Notes: generated from the sequence alone by a model not told the origin. A stretch of DNA of 64,000 nt from Methylophaga sp. OBS4 (GCF_026319305.1 NZ_JAPDMV010000008.1:17778-81777), one strand, 5' to 3'. Shown: positions 1 through 9,072, counted from the stretch's first letter. Translations and numbers: made by a program.

Positions 1-1125
1 AATCATCGCCAGGGTGTCTTGTTGCTCACCGTTTTTGTCCCACATCTTGCCGCCGGCACGGATCATGGCAGGCATCGAGGCATCGACAATGACATCAGAT
101 GGCACATGGAAGTTGGTAATGCCTTTGTTGGAATCGACCATCGCGAGATTAGGTTGCTTGGCATACACCGCTTCGATATCGGCTTCAATCTGGGCTCTGG
201 TTTCAGCATCGACGTTTTCCAGTCGGCTGTAGAGATCACCGAGGCCGTTGTTGAAGTTAACGCCCAGTTCTTCAAACAAAGCGCCGTGTTTTTCAATCAG
301 CTCTTTGAAATAGACTTTGACCGCAAAGCCGAACAGGATGGGATCAGAGACTTTCATCATCGTGGCTTTCAGGTGCAGTGAAAGCAGCACGTTTTTCTGT
401 TTCGCCCGGGCAATCGCATCGGCATAAAACGCCTGTAGGCTTTTGGCACGCATGCAGGTGGCATCGACCACTTCACCCGCCAAAACCGGAATGGATTTTT
501 TCAGCACAGTTTCATTGCCGTTAGCGTCAACAAAGGTGACTTTATAATCATTAGCTGCCGATGCGGTGACGGACTGTTCGCTGCCATAAAAATCATTGGC
601 AGCCATATGCATGACTTCGGTGGCAGAATCGGCGTTCCACTCGCCCATAAAGTGCGGGTTGGTGCGGGCAAAGTTTTTCACGGCTGCCGGAGCACGACGA
701 TCCGAGTTACCTTCACGCAGAACCGGGTTCACGGCTGAGCCCAGCACCTTGGCATAACGATCTTTAATCTTCTGCTCTGCGTCATTTTTCGGGCTGTCCG
801 GGTAGTCTGGCAGGTCGTAGCCCTTGGCTTTGAGTTCTTTTATAGCCGCTTTTAATTGCGGGATCGACGCCGAGATATTCGGCAGTTTGATGATGTTGGT
901 GGCCGGGTCCTGGGTCAGCTTGCCCAGTTCAGTCAGGTGGTCAGAAATTTTTTGGGTTTCGGTCAGATTGTCCGGAAAGTTGGCGATAAGTCTGCCAGCC
1001 AGTGAGATATCACTGATTTCAAACTCAATATCTGCGGGCTTGGTGAAAGCACGAATGATGGGCAACAGCGAATAGGTTGCCGAGGCAGGCGATTCATCGA
1101 CTTTTGTGTAAATAATCTTAGACAT
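1..1125 (-). CDS. icd: Monomeric NADP-dependent isocitrate dehydrogenase, N-terminal half (runs off the left edge)
   Basis: TCA-cycle enzyme that oxidises isocitrate to 2-oxoglutarate with NADP, in the cytoplasm. Reading leftward from 1125 the frame stays open for 375 codons to the window edge. The N-terminus ([20 protein letters not shown]) is characteristic of the roughly 740-residue monomeric IDH family (Azotobacter, Vibrio type), which is unrelated in length to the 420-residue dimeric E. coli enzyme. About half of the protein is visible. The start is supported by an AAGGAA ribosome site 7 bases upstream of the ATG. It is separated by about 270 bases from the iron-transport operon that ends at 1397, so it is probably its own transcription unit. 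Confidence 0.93.
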   Translation of the reverse strand, partial: MSKIIYTKVDESPASATYSLLPIIRAFTKPADIEFEISDISLAGRLIANFPDNLTETQKISDHLTELGKLTQDPATNIIKLPNISASIPQLKAAIKELKAKGYDLPDYPDSPKNDAEQKIKDRYAKVLGSAVNPVLREGNSDRRAPAAVKNFARTNPHFMGEWNADSATEVMHMAANDFYGSEQSVTASAANDYKVTFVDANGNETVLKKSIPVLAGEVVDATCMRAKSLQAFYADAIARAKQKNVLLSLHLKATMMKVSDPILFGFAVKVYFKELIEKHGALFEELGVNFNNGLGDLYSRLENVDAETRAQIEADIEAVYAKQPNLAMVDSNKGITNFHVPSDVIVDASMPAMIRAGGKMWDKNGEQQDTLAMI

Positions 1126-1334
1126 TCTTATTCCTTGGTAATCCTCTTATATTCAGCACTTTGGGGCGAATTTTTGCCGGGCATATTAAAGCCGTGCTAA
1201 GAACAGGCTGAAGCTGGTAGACCGCGCTATAGCTGATTCGGTCTAAGCTATTCGCCCTTCGGTGGCGCACATTATACGGCAACAATGCTTTTACCGGAGG
1301 CTTTGCCGGCATTTGTAGGTTTAGGTTGAATAAT

Positions 1335-1395
1335 GAAACCCAACATGGGGCTGGATACATGTTGAATTGTTGGGTTTCGCTAAAGCTCAACCCAA
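1335..1395. repeat. Inverted repeats in the fbpC-icd intergenic region
   Basis: GAAACCCAACA (1335-1345) is the exact reverse complement of TGTTGGGTTTC (1368-1378). In addition TTGGGTT (1370-1376) can pair with AACCCAA (1389-1395), so two mutually exclusive hairpins are possible. The segment lies immediately downstream of fbpC and resembles the GTTGGGTTTCGC...CTCAACCCAA interspersed elements common in proteobacterial intergenic DNA. It may act as a transcription end for the fbp operon. It lacks a T-tract, so it is not called a Rho-independent terminator. Confidence 0.6.
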
Positions 1396-1396
1396 T

Positions 1397-2422
1397 CTAC
1401 TCACTGTTTTCGCGGGCAAATACTGCTAATGGATGGGTAGTCGTGATATGCAGCATCACGCGCTGACCGGGATTGGCGATGTTTTCATGACTGCAACGGA
1501 TTTTGACGGTGGAGCCATCATCGGTTTTGACCGCATAAAGGCGGGCACTGCCTTCATAACGGCTCCAGACGACTTCGCCATTGCCCTGCTCAACAATATT
1601 TAGCGACAGATCATCCGGCCTCAACAACAGATCGACATTTCCATGAGTCCCATTCACCGGAGAAGCCGGTGCGTTGCCCAATGACGTAGTAACAACGTTA
1701 CTGCCCTGCTCCAATGTGCCCGGCAGGAAGCTGGCATCACCGAGGAAACGGGCGACAAAACGATTGGCCGGTTCACTGAAACAGGTTTCCGGTGTGTCGA
1801 TCTGCTCCAGCTTCCCGTCTCTTAACACACCAATGCGATCACCTACTGATAAAGCTTCTTCCTGATCATGGGTCACCCAGATGGCGGGCACGCCTGCATC
1901 TTTGAGGGCATTACGGATTTCCCAGCGCAGATCGTCTTTGAGCGCCGCATCAAGGTTCGACAGCGGTTCATCAAGAAGCACAAAGGCAGGTTCATGGGCC
2001 AGGGTGCGTGCCAGTGCCACGCGCTGTTTCTGGCCGCCCGACAAATTGGCCGGATGGGCATGCCGCCAGGGGTTGAGGCCCAGCAAATCCAGCCAGTGAT
2101 CGGCCTTGTGACTATTTTTGAGTCTGAAGCTGACGTTCTGCTCGACGGTCAGGTGCGGAAATAAAGCGAAGTCCTGAAACACCATACCGACATGGCGTTT
2201 TTCCGGCGGAAGGGTCTTCTGCGCGGTCACGGTCTGAGAACCAAGTTTGATTATGCCTTCCGAGATCGGAATCAGCCCTGCCAAAGCCTGCAGGATGGTT
2301 GTCTTGCCGCAGCCCGTCGGCCCAACCAGTGTGAGCAACTCTGAATCGCCCAGCATCAGGCTGAGATCATCAACGACTTTTTTTGAGTCGTAGTGGACAG
2401 AGACATTCTGAACTTCAATCAT
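1397..2422 (-). CDS. fbpC: Ferric iron ABC transporter, ATP-binding protein FbpC
   Basis: ATPase subunit powering periplasmic Fe(III) import. 341 residues. Walker A GPTGCGKTT at residues 34-42, Q-loop Q83, signature LSGGQKQR at 127-134, Walker B LLDEP at 149-153, and H-loop in WVTHDQEEA. A C-terminal TOBE-like extension of about 100 residues follows, as usual for FbpC/PotA/CysA-type ATPases. Its ATG overlaps the stop of the permease gene by 4 bases (ATGA), indicating translational coupling. The substrate is assigned from the FbpA neighbour and the Fur box ahead of the operon; without them a related spermidine or thiamine system could not be excluded. Confidence 0.9.
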   Translation of the reverse strand: MIEVQNVSVHYDSKKVVDDLSLMLGDSELLTLVGPTGCGKTTILQALAGLIPISEGIIKLGSQTVTAQKTLPPEKRHVGMVFQDFALFPHLTVEQNVSFRLKNSHKADHWLDLLGLNPWRHAHPANLSGGQKQRVALARTLAHEPAFVLLDEPLSNLDAALKDDLRWEIRNALKDAGVPAIWVTHDQEEALSVGDRIGVLRDGKLEQIDTPETCFSEPANRFVARFLGDASFLPGTLEQGSNVVTTSLGNAPASPVNGTHGNVDLLLRPDDLSLNIVEQGNGEVVWSRYEGSARLYAVKTDDGSTVKIRCSHENIANPGQRVMLHITTTHPLAVFARENSE

Positions 2423-3942
2423 GAAAGCGAAGACTCCTCAAATACATCTGTTTGATTCCAGCGTTCACCGTAAAACATGATCGCCAGCGCCAAGCCGGAA
2501 ATCACTACCAGTAACAGCCCCGGAATCGCGGCCTGACCAAAATAGCCGGCTTCATAAACTCGCCACAGGTAAGTAGCCAACGTTTCAAAATCCAGCGGGC
2601 TAAGGATCAGGGTGGCGGGTAATTCTCGCATGACTTCGAGGAACACTAAAGCTGCACCGGCCACGATACCGCGAATACTGAGCGGCAGCGTGATACGCCG
2701 GAAAGCTTCTTTGCGGCTGGCCCCCAGTAATCGTGCGGCCTTGACCAGGCTGGGATCGAGCCGCTCTGATGTCGAGCGGATGGCCCCCACCGCAAGCGGC
2801 AAAAAGCGCATGACATAGGCCAGTACCAGCAAGGTCAATGTCTGGTAAAGCACGGAGAATGTTAATCCCACATAAACCAGTGCCGTGCCCATAACAATGC
2901 CGGGCACGCCAAAGCCCAGAAAGCTGACACGCTCCATCAGGCGTCCGAATTTGCCGCTGATGGCCGCCTGCGCCACTGGCAAGGCAAACACCACGGTGGC
3001 AATCGCCGCGAACAAGGCGGCATAAGCCGAGTTCCAGGCATAGACCAGTTCAAAATTACCCGCGCCCTCGCGCCACAGCCAGACACCAAAAACGGCAAGT
3101 GGCAAAATGATCGCAAGCAAAACCACCGGCATACAAGCCAGCAGCATCAGGGAAGTACGCAGACGTCCGGGCCAGAGTGTCAAAGCTTTACCAGGGCGCT
3201 CACGCGTGCCTTTGACGCGTGACTCCAGAAACAAAATCAGACCGACAATCACCAGCAACTGCAAGGACAACATGGCAGCCTGGCTCAGGCCGAAACTGTT
3301 GTATTCGACATAGATCATGCGGGTGAAGGTATCGAGCCGCAGGATGGCCGGTGTGCCGAAATCAGACAAGGCATACATCGCGGCCAGCAAAGCACCGGCG
3401 GCTATGCCATTGGTAATGCGGGGTAAAACCACGAACCAGAGACTGCTGAACAAAGACATGCCAAGGGTGCGGGCGGCATTGACCAGACTGGCGTCAAGAC
3501 TCAGTAAAGAGGCACGCACGGTCAGCATCACAAATGGGTAGGTATAGAGTGCCATCACCACACTGGAACCGAACAGGCCGTCAAAGCTTGGCGTGGAGAT
3601 GCCGGTCAGTTGTTCTATTTCACCGCCGGGGCCAAAAGCGGCATAGAGTGTGAAAGCCCCGATATAGCTGGGAATAGCCAGTGGCGCCGCCAGCAAAACC
3701 AGCCAGAATTTTGCCCAGGGAAGCTTGACATAGGCAGTCAGCAAGGCCAGCGGCACGCCAATCAAGACTGCCCCGGCAGCGGTCAGCACCATCAGGGCCA
3801 GGGTATTGGTCAGGATCTGAAGGTTACGCGCATCGAACAGTTGCAGGCTGTCGGATGCCAGCACCAGCAATACAGCCACCGGCATTAACGCCAACAGCGC
3901 AATGACAAAGGCCAGTGGATAGGATGGAGACCATTGCGTCAT
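2419..3942 (-). CDS. fbpB: Ferric iron ABC transporter permease FbpB (fused double permease)
   Basis: Inner-membrane permease of the Fe(III) importer. 507 residues containing two consecutive binding-protein-dependent transport domains (roughly residues 50-240 and 300-500), each with an EAA-type loop: the first reads SLVNAARTLGMS, the second SLVKAARLLGASRKEAF, giving the expected ATPase contact sites. About 12 hydrophobic segments are seen. This two-domain arrangement is the usual one for FbpB/SfuB, where one polypeptide replaces a permease dimer. It overlaps both neighbours by 4 bases, so the order FbpA-FbpB-FbpC is tightly coupled. Confidence 0.9.
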   Translation of the reverse strand: MTQWSPSYPLAFVIALLALMPVAVLLVLASDSLQLFDARNLQILTNTLALMVLTAAGAVLIGVPLALLTAYVKLPWAKFWLVLLAAPLAIPSYIGAFTLYAAFGPGGEIEQLTGISTPSFDGLFGSSVVMALYTYPFVMLTVRASLLSLDASLVNAARTLGMSLFSSLWFVVLPRITNGIAAGALLAAMYALSDFGTPAILRLDTFTRMIYVEYNSFGLSQAAMLSLQLLVIVGLILFLESRVKGTRERPGKALTLWPGRLRTSLMLLACMPVVLLAIILPLAVFGVWLWREGAGNFELVYAWNSAYAALFAAIATVVFALPVAQAAISGKFGRLMERVSFLGFGVPGIVMGTALVYVGLTFSVLYQTLTLLVLAYVMRFLPLAVGAIRSTSERLDPSLVKAARLLGASRKEAFRRITLPLSIRGIVAGAALVFLEVMRELPATLILSPLDFETLATYLWRVYEAGYFGQAAIPGLLLVVISGLALAIMFYGERWNQTDVFEESSLS

Positions 3943-4976
3943 AAAATGCCGGCGTTACGCATCAAATCAACTGTCGGGCGCAAATCGGCCAAACGGGTCA
4001 GATCGACTTTCGGTGGATTGATGGTTGTCAGTTTTGGCAGTCCTTCCGGTGGCAAGACATTGCTGACCAGCGGGATCTCATAGGCCTGTTCAGCCAAATA
4101 AGTCTGGACTTCTTTTGTGAGTAAATAACGGACGAAGTTAACCGGCAATTCGCCTTCTTTCAGGGCCAGAATGCCCGAGGCATTGACCAGGCAACCTGCG
4201 TCATTGCGGGTAAAGGCCAAATCAACCCTGGCATCGGGCTTGCCGGATTTCAGGCGTAGCGTGTAGTAATGGTTCGCCAGACCGATATCGACTTCACCCC
4301 TTTCTACCGCCATGACCACACCCAGTTCACCGGCATAGGTCTTGGCACGCTTGTTCATTGCACGCAGCCAGTCGGAGGTCGCTTTGTCCCCTTCCAGAAT
4401 ACGCATAGCGGTGACAAATGATTGAAACGCCGCATAAGCCGGTGCCCAGCCGACACTGAAATCACTGTCCGGCAAGGCCATAATATCGTCGGGGATCTTG
4501 TCGGCAGTCAGACGCTCGGTGTTAAAGGGAATGGTACGAATCCGGCCGGTGACCGGCACCCAGTCGGGAAAGCGGAAATCTTCACGCAGTTGCCCGGTGA
4601 GATCGTCGGGTAAGGCTTGCGCCAGTCCGGCTGCTGTGACCATGCCGATGGCGCCGGAGTCAACGGCCCAGAAAAGATCGGCGCGCCTTACGCCGGCCTT
4701 GGCTTCGGCCAGAATAGCATTGGCTAAGGAAGCCGTCGGACCACGGCGGATACGGAGTTTGAAGTCCGGGTTGCGGTCTTCAATGGCTTTGATCACATTT
4801 TCATACAGGCCACCCTCGCCTCGGCCGAGATACAGCGTCAGTTCGCCTTTAAGTTCTGGCAAATCATCGGCAGACACTGCAGCGGCCGGGTCGGCCAGGA
4901 CCTGGCTGATACTCAGTGGCAACGCCCCGGCAGCGACCAGCGCAGCCATGGACTGTATGAATGTTCTGCGCTGCAT
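3939..4976 (-). CDS. fbpA: Periplasmic Fe(III)-binding protein FbpA
   Basis: Substrate-binding protein that captures ferric ion in the periplasm and delivers it to FbpBC. 345 residues. The N-terminus MQRRTFIQSMAALVAAGA has a twin-arginine-like RRTFIQ motif followed by a hydrophobic stretch and an LADPAAA cleavage region, so Tat export is likely. The paired tyrosines of NHYYTLRLK (about residue 240) match the iron-ligating tyrosines of the FbpA family. Its ATG follows directly on the TAA of the upstream gene (TAA-ATG). It overlaps fbpB by 4 bases. Confidence 0.9.
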   Translation of the reverse strand: MQRRTFIQSMAALVAAGALPLSISQVLADPAAAVSADDLPELKGELTLYLGRGEGGLYENVIKAIEDRNPDFKLRIRRGPTASLANAILAEAKAGVRRADLFWAVDSGAIGMVTAAGLAQALPDDLTGQLREDFRFPDWVPVTGRIRTIPFNTERLTADKIPDDIMALPDSDFSVGWAPAYAAFQSFVTAMRILEGDKATSDWLRAMNKRAKTYAGELGVVMAVERGEVDIGLANHYYTLRLKSGKPDARVDLAFTRNDAGCLVNASGILALKEGELPVNFVRYLLTKEVQTYLAEQAYEIPLVSNVLPPEGLPKLTTINPPKVDLTRLADLRPTVDLMRNAGIL

Positions 4977-5789
4977 TTAGAAAACGTCCTTTCTCTCTTC
5001 TGCAGATTGTTCCAACAGTGAATAGGCTGTGTTCAACTTGCCCTGCATGGTGTTGACCACGTTGCGCACCTCATCAACCGTGGCACCATTCTGAATAGCT
5101 TGCGGTAGAACCACATTGAAATCTTTTTCCAGATCTTCCACCAGCTTGGCGTCCAAGGCGATCAGTTCACCTTCCACCCCTTCGAACAGGTTCAGGTAAG
5201 TATCATGCACAATCGTAACCGCTTCTTTCGGCAGTTGCTCAGCATACTTGGCGATCACACGATTGAGATGATTTTCGATGGCGCTCAGCGCTTCCAGTGA
5301 ATTGGTCGGGTTTTCCTGAGTTGCCTGGATCTTGCTGGTAAGGCCACGGTCCTGATATTGCGCCGCCAGTTTCACTGCGCCCAGTCCCTGCCAGAGAGAT
5401 TGTTCCAGCAAACGCTGTTCTTTGCGAACCTCTTCAATTGACGCGTTGCTTTCAATCGCGCCTTTGACGCCAAACAGGCCTTGCCAGATGGACGCATAGA
5501 CCGGCACATAGTTGGTTTCAATAGCGGAATGGAAGTTAACCGCTTCCCAGTGTTCTACCAGCAAATCAGGATTGGCTTCTTTAACACCGCCCTGCTGATA
5601 ACGCTGAAGCATCTCGTCAACTTTGCTGTTCAACCAGTTCACTTCTTGCGTGTAATTTTCAAGGTTATCCGACAAATGGTTCACATGTTCACCAATTGGA
5701 CCGTTGGCGAGAGTTGCTTGTGCTGTGAATAATGCGGCGGCACCCAGTATACTGATCGCGTACTGGCGTTTTATCCAATTGATATTCAT
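4977..5789 (-). CDS. Unrecognised periplasmic helical protein heading the fbp operon
   Basis: About 270 residues from the chosen start MNINWIK, which has a CCGGAG ribosome site 10 bases upstream; an in-frame ATG at 5813 has none. A signal peptide (hydrophobic ISILGAAALFTAQATLA) predicts export. The mature part is strongly alpha-helical, acidic, and lacks cysteines and transmembrane segments. It contains HWEAVNFHSAIETNYVPVY, with clustered His/Glu/Tyr that could bind metal. It is first gene of the operon after a Fur box and directly abuts fbpA, so a role in iron acquisition (accessory binding or delivery) is inferred. No family was recognised; it is not an evident imelysin or FTR1. Confidence 0.75.
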   Translation of the reverse strand: MNINWIKRQYAISILGAAALFTAQATLANGPIGEHVNHLSDNLENYTQEVNWLNSKVDEMLQRYQQGGVKEANPDLLVEHWEAVNFHSAIETNYVPVYASIWQGLFGVKGAIESNASIEEVRKEQRLLEQSLWQGLGAVKLAAQYQDRGLTSKIQATQENPTNSLEALSAIENHLNRVIAKYAEQLPKEAVTIVHDTYLNLFEGVEGELIALDAKLVEDLEKDFNVVLPQAIQNGATVDEVRNVVNTMQGKLNTAYSLLEQSAEERKDVF

Positions 5790-5842
5790 TGTGTTTTTTC
5801 TCCGGAATTGCAATGCTTCATAATAGATTGAGGATATTCATT

Positions 5843-5861
5843 GATAATGATACTCATTTCT
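5843..5861 (-). promoter_or_regulatory. Fur box upstream of the fbp operon
   Basis: The 19-base site GATAATGATACTCATTTCT closely matches the Fur consensus GATAATGATAATCATTATC (left ten bases identical). It sits about 55 bases upstream of the first gene's ATG. On the minus strand it overlaps a possible promoter (TTGCTA, 17-base spacer, TATCAA). Iron-dependent repression of the whole four-gene operon is inferred. The rest of the 5862-6136 gap shows no further gene or clear signal. Confidence 0.75.
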
Positions 5862-6136
5862 ATTAGCAAGGTAAACCAACACTTTTACAGATAGTGCCCG
5901 TAAAGCACCATCTCAGCTGGTTTAACCCAAACCTGGACTCAGACAGAGTCCGTAAGGCTAAGTTCACCGCCCCTTTACTCAGGCACTGCACAAAACGATA
6001 TAGTATGAAGCAAAACCGGTCTTTCTCCTATCCTTGTACTTGAGCAATGACGTGACTTTTCATGCTGATCGGTGATACGGGAATGGGGTCGTTGTACAAT
6101 GACCACCTTTTATTTCTTAAAAGAACCTGACTCAAC

Positions 6137-6880
6137 ATGAAAATTCAAAGCGATTTTGTCGATCTTGAGACCCCTACTGGCGTCATGCGTACCTATATTC
6201 ACCGCCCAGTGAGTGAAGGCAGCTACCCGGTCATTCTGTTCTACTCGGAAATCTTCCAACAAACCGGCCCGATTGAACGTGCCGCGCGTCTGATGGCCAG
6301 TCACGGTTATGTCGTGTTGGTACCTGAAGTATTCCATGAACTGAACCCGATAGGCACCGTACTGGGCTACGACGATGCCGGTCGTGATAAAGGCAATGCC
6401 GATAAAGAAGCCAAAGATGTGCAGGGTTATGACTCTGACAATGTCGCCATGATTGAGTATGTGAAAACACAACCCTGGTGCAACGGTCATATCGGCGCGA
6501 TGGGTTACTGCATTGGTGGTCATCTGGCCTTTCGTGCAGCATTGCAACCGGAAGTGAAAGGTACCGCCTGCTTCTATGCCACTGATTTGCATATCCAAAA
6601 GATTCCTAGCAAACCCGGCCAGCACAGTATGGAACGTCTGGCTGAGATTAAAGGCGAGTTGCTAATGATCTGGGGTAAGCAGGACAATCATGTGCCCAGA
6701 GAAGGTTTGGACAAGATTCACAACATGCTGAACCAGACTGACATTACCTTTACCTGGCATGAGTTCAATGCTGAACATGCGTTTATGCGTGATGAAGGTG
6801 ATGGTGGTCGTTATGACGCACAAACGGCGCAATTAGGCTATCAATTGGCTTTGAATTTATTCAGCCGTACATTGCGATAG
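6137..6880 (+). CDS. Dienelactone hydrolase family protein
   Basis: Alpha/beta hydrolase of the DLH family, 247 residues, cytoplasmic. The catalytic triad of the family is visible: nucleophile C125 in GYCIGG, D183 in WGKQDNHVP, and H214 in EHAF. A Cys nucleophile rather than Ser is typical of carboxymethylenebutenolidase-like enzymes. The native substrate cannot be told from sequence, since many methylotroph members act on unknown esters or lactones. It is a lone gene between the fbp promoter region and a repeat-rich gap. The start ATG follows a short A/T-rich leader with a weak ribosome site. Confidence 0.88.
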   Translation: MKIQSDFVDLETPTGVMRTYIHRPVSEGSYPVILFYSEIFQQTGPIERAARLMASHGYVVLVPEVFHELNPIGTVLGYDDAGRDKGNADKEAKDVQGYDSDNVAMIEYVKTQPWCNGHIGAMGYCIGGHLAFRAALQPEVKGTACFYATDLHIQKIPSKPGQHSMERLAEIKGELLMIWGKQDNHVPREGLDKIHNMLNQTDITFTWHEFNAEHAFMRDEGDGGRYDAQTAQLGYQLALNLFSRTLR

Positions 6881-6884
6881 TCTT

Positions 6885-7171
6885 CATGCCGACTCCTTCG
6901 GCCTCGCTCAGGACAGGCTCGGCGGAGGCATCTTCGGTGAACAGAGATTCCTCGGCTTGCGCGCGGAATGACAGTCCCCTCGCCGGGCTCGGGTATTGTT
7001 TCTGACTTGGTAAAGAGCTGTGTCATGCCGACCGGAGTGGAGGCATCTTTGAACAGGTCTGAGATCTCTCGTCTTCGCTCGAGATGACATAGTTCTGGCA
7101 TCCTCGCTTTGCTCGCCCTTCGACTGTTCAACGCATTTTGTGCCGTTGTCCCGCCTACGTGGGAGTGACAC
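6885..7171. repeat. Patch of palindromic interspersed repeats (three degenerate units)
   Basis: Two related units share the words ATGCCGAC, GGAGGCATCTT, GAACAG, AGAT and ATGACA in the same order: unit 1 at 6885-6973 and unit 2 at 7021-7089. Unit 2 begins TGTCAT and ends ATGACA, i.e. with inverted ends, and contains the internal palindromic stretch GAGATCTCTC plus CGAGA. A third fragment, TTGTCCCGCC...GGGAGTGACA (7146-7170), resembles the end of the same class. Open frames through here are accidental. This explains the 460-base gap between the hydrolase and tRNA-Val. Such elements are widespread in proteobacterial genomes. Confidence 0.7.
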
Positions 7172-7298
7172 GTTGACGGGGGAAATAATTGAGCCGCATT
7201 ACGCTTTATTATTTCCCCTTTTTTGTGTGAACACGCTGGTTAATTGAAGCCTAAGTTTCTCTTTCACCAGCGGTTTCAAAAAAAGCCCAAATTAGGGC

Positions 7299-7326
7299 TT
7301 CAAATTCTGAAAAGATGTTGTAGAAT
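7299..7326 (+). promoter_or_regulatory. Probable promoter of tRNA-Val
   Basis: TTCAAA (7299-7304), 16-base spacer, TAGAAT (7321-7326), ending 14 bases before the first base of the tRNA, the usual distance for a stable-RNA promoter. A small stem AAGCCC/GGGCTT (7283-7300) overlaps the -35 region. Confidence 0.5.
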
Positions 7327-7340
7327 GCCTCGCTTTCTTG

Positions 7341-7416
7341 GGGTGCTTAGCTCAGCTGGGAGAGCATCGCCCTTACAAGGCGAGGGTCGGGGGTTCGAAC
7401 CCCTCAGCACCCACCA
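7341..7416 (+). tRNA. tRNA-Val (anticodon UAC)
   Basis: 76-base cloverleaf. Acceptor strand GGGTGCT (7341-7347) pairs perfectly with AGCACCC (7406-7412). D-arm AGCTCAGCTGGGAGAGC, anticodon TAC at 7374-7376 within CTTACAA flanked by a five-pair stem, and T-arm GGGGGTTCGAACCCC. The discriminator base is A and the CCA end (7414-7416) is encoded. No clear terminator follows, and no other tRNA is adjacent. Confidence 0.97.
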
Positions 7417-7575
7417 AGAGTTTCAGGGTCTGTTCCGAAGACATTGGATGTGATTCGTTGGGTCGTGCCCCACTCCCCTATTCACCACCGCTTCACGACT
7501 GCCTATCACTGTGTAAGTTTGCTTCCCATCAGAAATAAAAAGGCTCACGATTGAAAATCAATTCAACCGGCCGAT

Positions 7576-7905
7576 TTAAACCTTAAAGATAAATGTGAGT
7601 AAAACAACCGAGTCAACTACAGCTTTAACAGAATATGGCTCATCGGGCTTGAAATAAAGCAATTGGCCGGAGGTTAATACTTGTGCTTCCCCCATTGCTG
7701 CGCACTCAATTTCTCCATTTATACAATGGACTATGGCTGGCCCTGATACTTTTTCATTTGCAAATTCTTTACCTGCCGGAAGGGCAAGACGAGCCAGTTC
7801 GACTTCATCTGTTTTCGCAATGACTTTGGTTTTTCCATTGGGGACGTCTTGCGCCCATGTATCCAAGTCAACGATTTCACCTGGTGATGCGTGATGTGTG
7901 GCCAT
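7576..7905 (-). CDS. Small cupin-domain protein
   Basis: 109 residues forming a single cupin barrel: LPAGKEFANEK, IVHCINGEIECAAMG, LTSGQLLYFKPDEPYSVKAVVDSVVLLTFIF. The metal-binding His residues of motif 1 are largely missing (only H60 in IVHCINGE is obvious), so it may be a non-catalytic binding protein. A GGAGG ribosome site stands 5 bases before the ATG. No function can be assigned; neighbours are unrelated. Confidence 0.8.
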   Translation of the reverse strand: MATHHASPGEIVDLDTWAQDVPNGKTKVIAKTDEVELARLALPAGKEFANEKVSGPAIVHCINGEIECAAMGEAQVLTSGQLLYFKPDEPYSVKAVVDSVVLLTFIFKV

Positions 7906-7972
7906 GAATACCTCCGATAAGTTTACAGAATCAAAGAGTCAGCTCACTTGAGCTAATAGGTAGACATTTATC

Positions 7973-8467
7973 TTAGTGTTTCATCTTCCATTGTTGTACT
8001 GACTGTTCGGCTTGATTGATTTCAGTTGCGGTCATTTTCTTAATCAGTGCAGCTTTAATGTGCTCGAGGTCATTAGCACCATTTTCTTCTGCTAATGACC
8101 ACCACATATAGGCCATTTGATAGTCCTGCATAACAGCCAAGCCCTGGTAGTACATATTGCCAAGATTGCTTTGCGCTTCTGTATAGTCCTGATTGGCAGC
8201 AAGCTGCATCCATTTTATTGATTCTGAATGGTTTTGTTCAACGCCTTGGCCGAGCTTGTACATGATGGCAAGATTGAATTGCGCCGGTGCATAGTCTTTA
8301 TCCGCAGCATGACGAAACCATTTAGCTGCTTGTTGATAATCCTGACTCACACCTTGGCCATTTAGATACAAAAAGCCCAGTGTATTTTGGGCAATCACAT
8401 TGCCTTTTTTTGCGGCGCTTTTACATTTTTCTACATATTCTTGTGTCTGTTGTGCAGTTTTAGTCAC
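7973..8467 (-). CDS. Sel1-like repeat protein
   Basis: 164 residues made of about four Sel1-type TPR units of 36 residues, e.g. AQNTLGFLYLNGQGVSQDYQQAAKWFRHAA, AQFNLAIMYKLGQGVEQ and AQSNLGNMYYQGLAVMQD. There is no signal peptide in the visible start, so a cytoplasmic adaptor role is inferred. Such solenoids mediate protein-protein contacts; the partner is unknown. Confidence 0.85.
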   Translation of the reverse strand: MTKTAQQTQEYVEKCKSAAKKGNVIAQNTLGFLYLNGQGVSQDYQQAAKWFRHAADKDYAPAQFNLAIMYKLGQGVEQNHSESIKWMQLAANQDYTEAQSNLGNMYYQGLAVMQDYQMAYMWWSLAEENGANDLEHIKAALIKKMTATEINQAEQSVQQWKMKH

Positions 8468-8651
8468 AGTGCTTTTATTCCGGTTATTAGGTTAAGTTAA
8501 GCGTTGAGTGTTTTTATCAGAATGGCGTGCTGTTCAGCTTATGTAAGCTGAACCATTTCTTGATATGTGCTTGCCATTGGGTCTGTAATAATCTGGACGC
8601 GTAAGCGAGAATAGGCGTTTATTGAATAATTGAATCGGGTAAATACTAAAC

Positions 8652-8987
8652 ATGAACACAAACGCTGAATCCGTTATGACATTGTATCATTGGAATATCC
8701 TGATACTTCCATCGGATGAGGAGATCTTCGTTGGTTTACGTCAACGGCCTGAAACGGTGCCGCCGTTCAAGCCAGTAGAAACTGATGACAAGTTGTTGCC
8801 ATTTACACTGCGCAACAGCAGCTCCATCAAGGAATTCGATAAAAATTCCGGTGTGGGTTTTACTGAATCAGGCAGACGTTATGTGGTGATTGGTCAACCC
8901 AGTGACCCAACAGGAATGATTCGCTTCAGTGTTGATCAAATGATGGCAGCTGATAACATTCGCTGGAAGTATGACTTTATGGAATAA
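8652..8987 (+). CDS. Conserved-looking small protein of unknown function
   Basis: 111 residues, acidic and soluble, without signal peptide or membrane segment. Notable stretches are YHWNILILPSDEEIFVGL, FTLRNSSSIKEFD and GRRYVVIGQPS, and it ends IRWKYDFME. Codon use resembles its neighbours and no overlapping alternative gene exists, so it is likely real, although no strong ribosome site precedes the ATG. I do not recognise the family. Confidence 0.6.
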   Translation: MNTNAESVMTLYHWNILILPSDEEIFVGLRQRPETVPPFKPVETDDKLLPFTLRNSSSIKEFDKNSGVGFTESGRRYVVIGQPSDPTGMIRFSVDQMMAADNIRWKYDFME

Positions 8988-9072
8988 GTCACCCATCAGT
9001 TTTCTGTTCGCGTGCCTCTAGACGCGCATAAGGTTCAAATCCGCTTGCCGGCCAGCTCGTGCCTAATTGAGA

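Noticed and set aside
1..381. Plus-strand frames at the left edge
   Set aside because: They are antisense to the clearly coding icd frame.
1118..1390. 90-codon open frame on the minus strand between fbpC and icd
   Set aside because: It overlaps the icd ribosome site and the inverted-repeat element, has atypical composition and no ribosome site of its own.
6841..7171. Two overlapping minus-strand frames of 87-96 codons
   Set aside because: They are translations of the palindromic repeats, with low-complexity Arg/Ser-rich sequence, and one runs into the hydrolase gene.
7973..8467. Tandem repeats in DNA of the Sel1 gene as a possible CRISPR or microsatellite
   Set aside because: The periodicity is in the protein (36 residues); the DNA units are diverged and coding.
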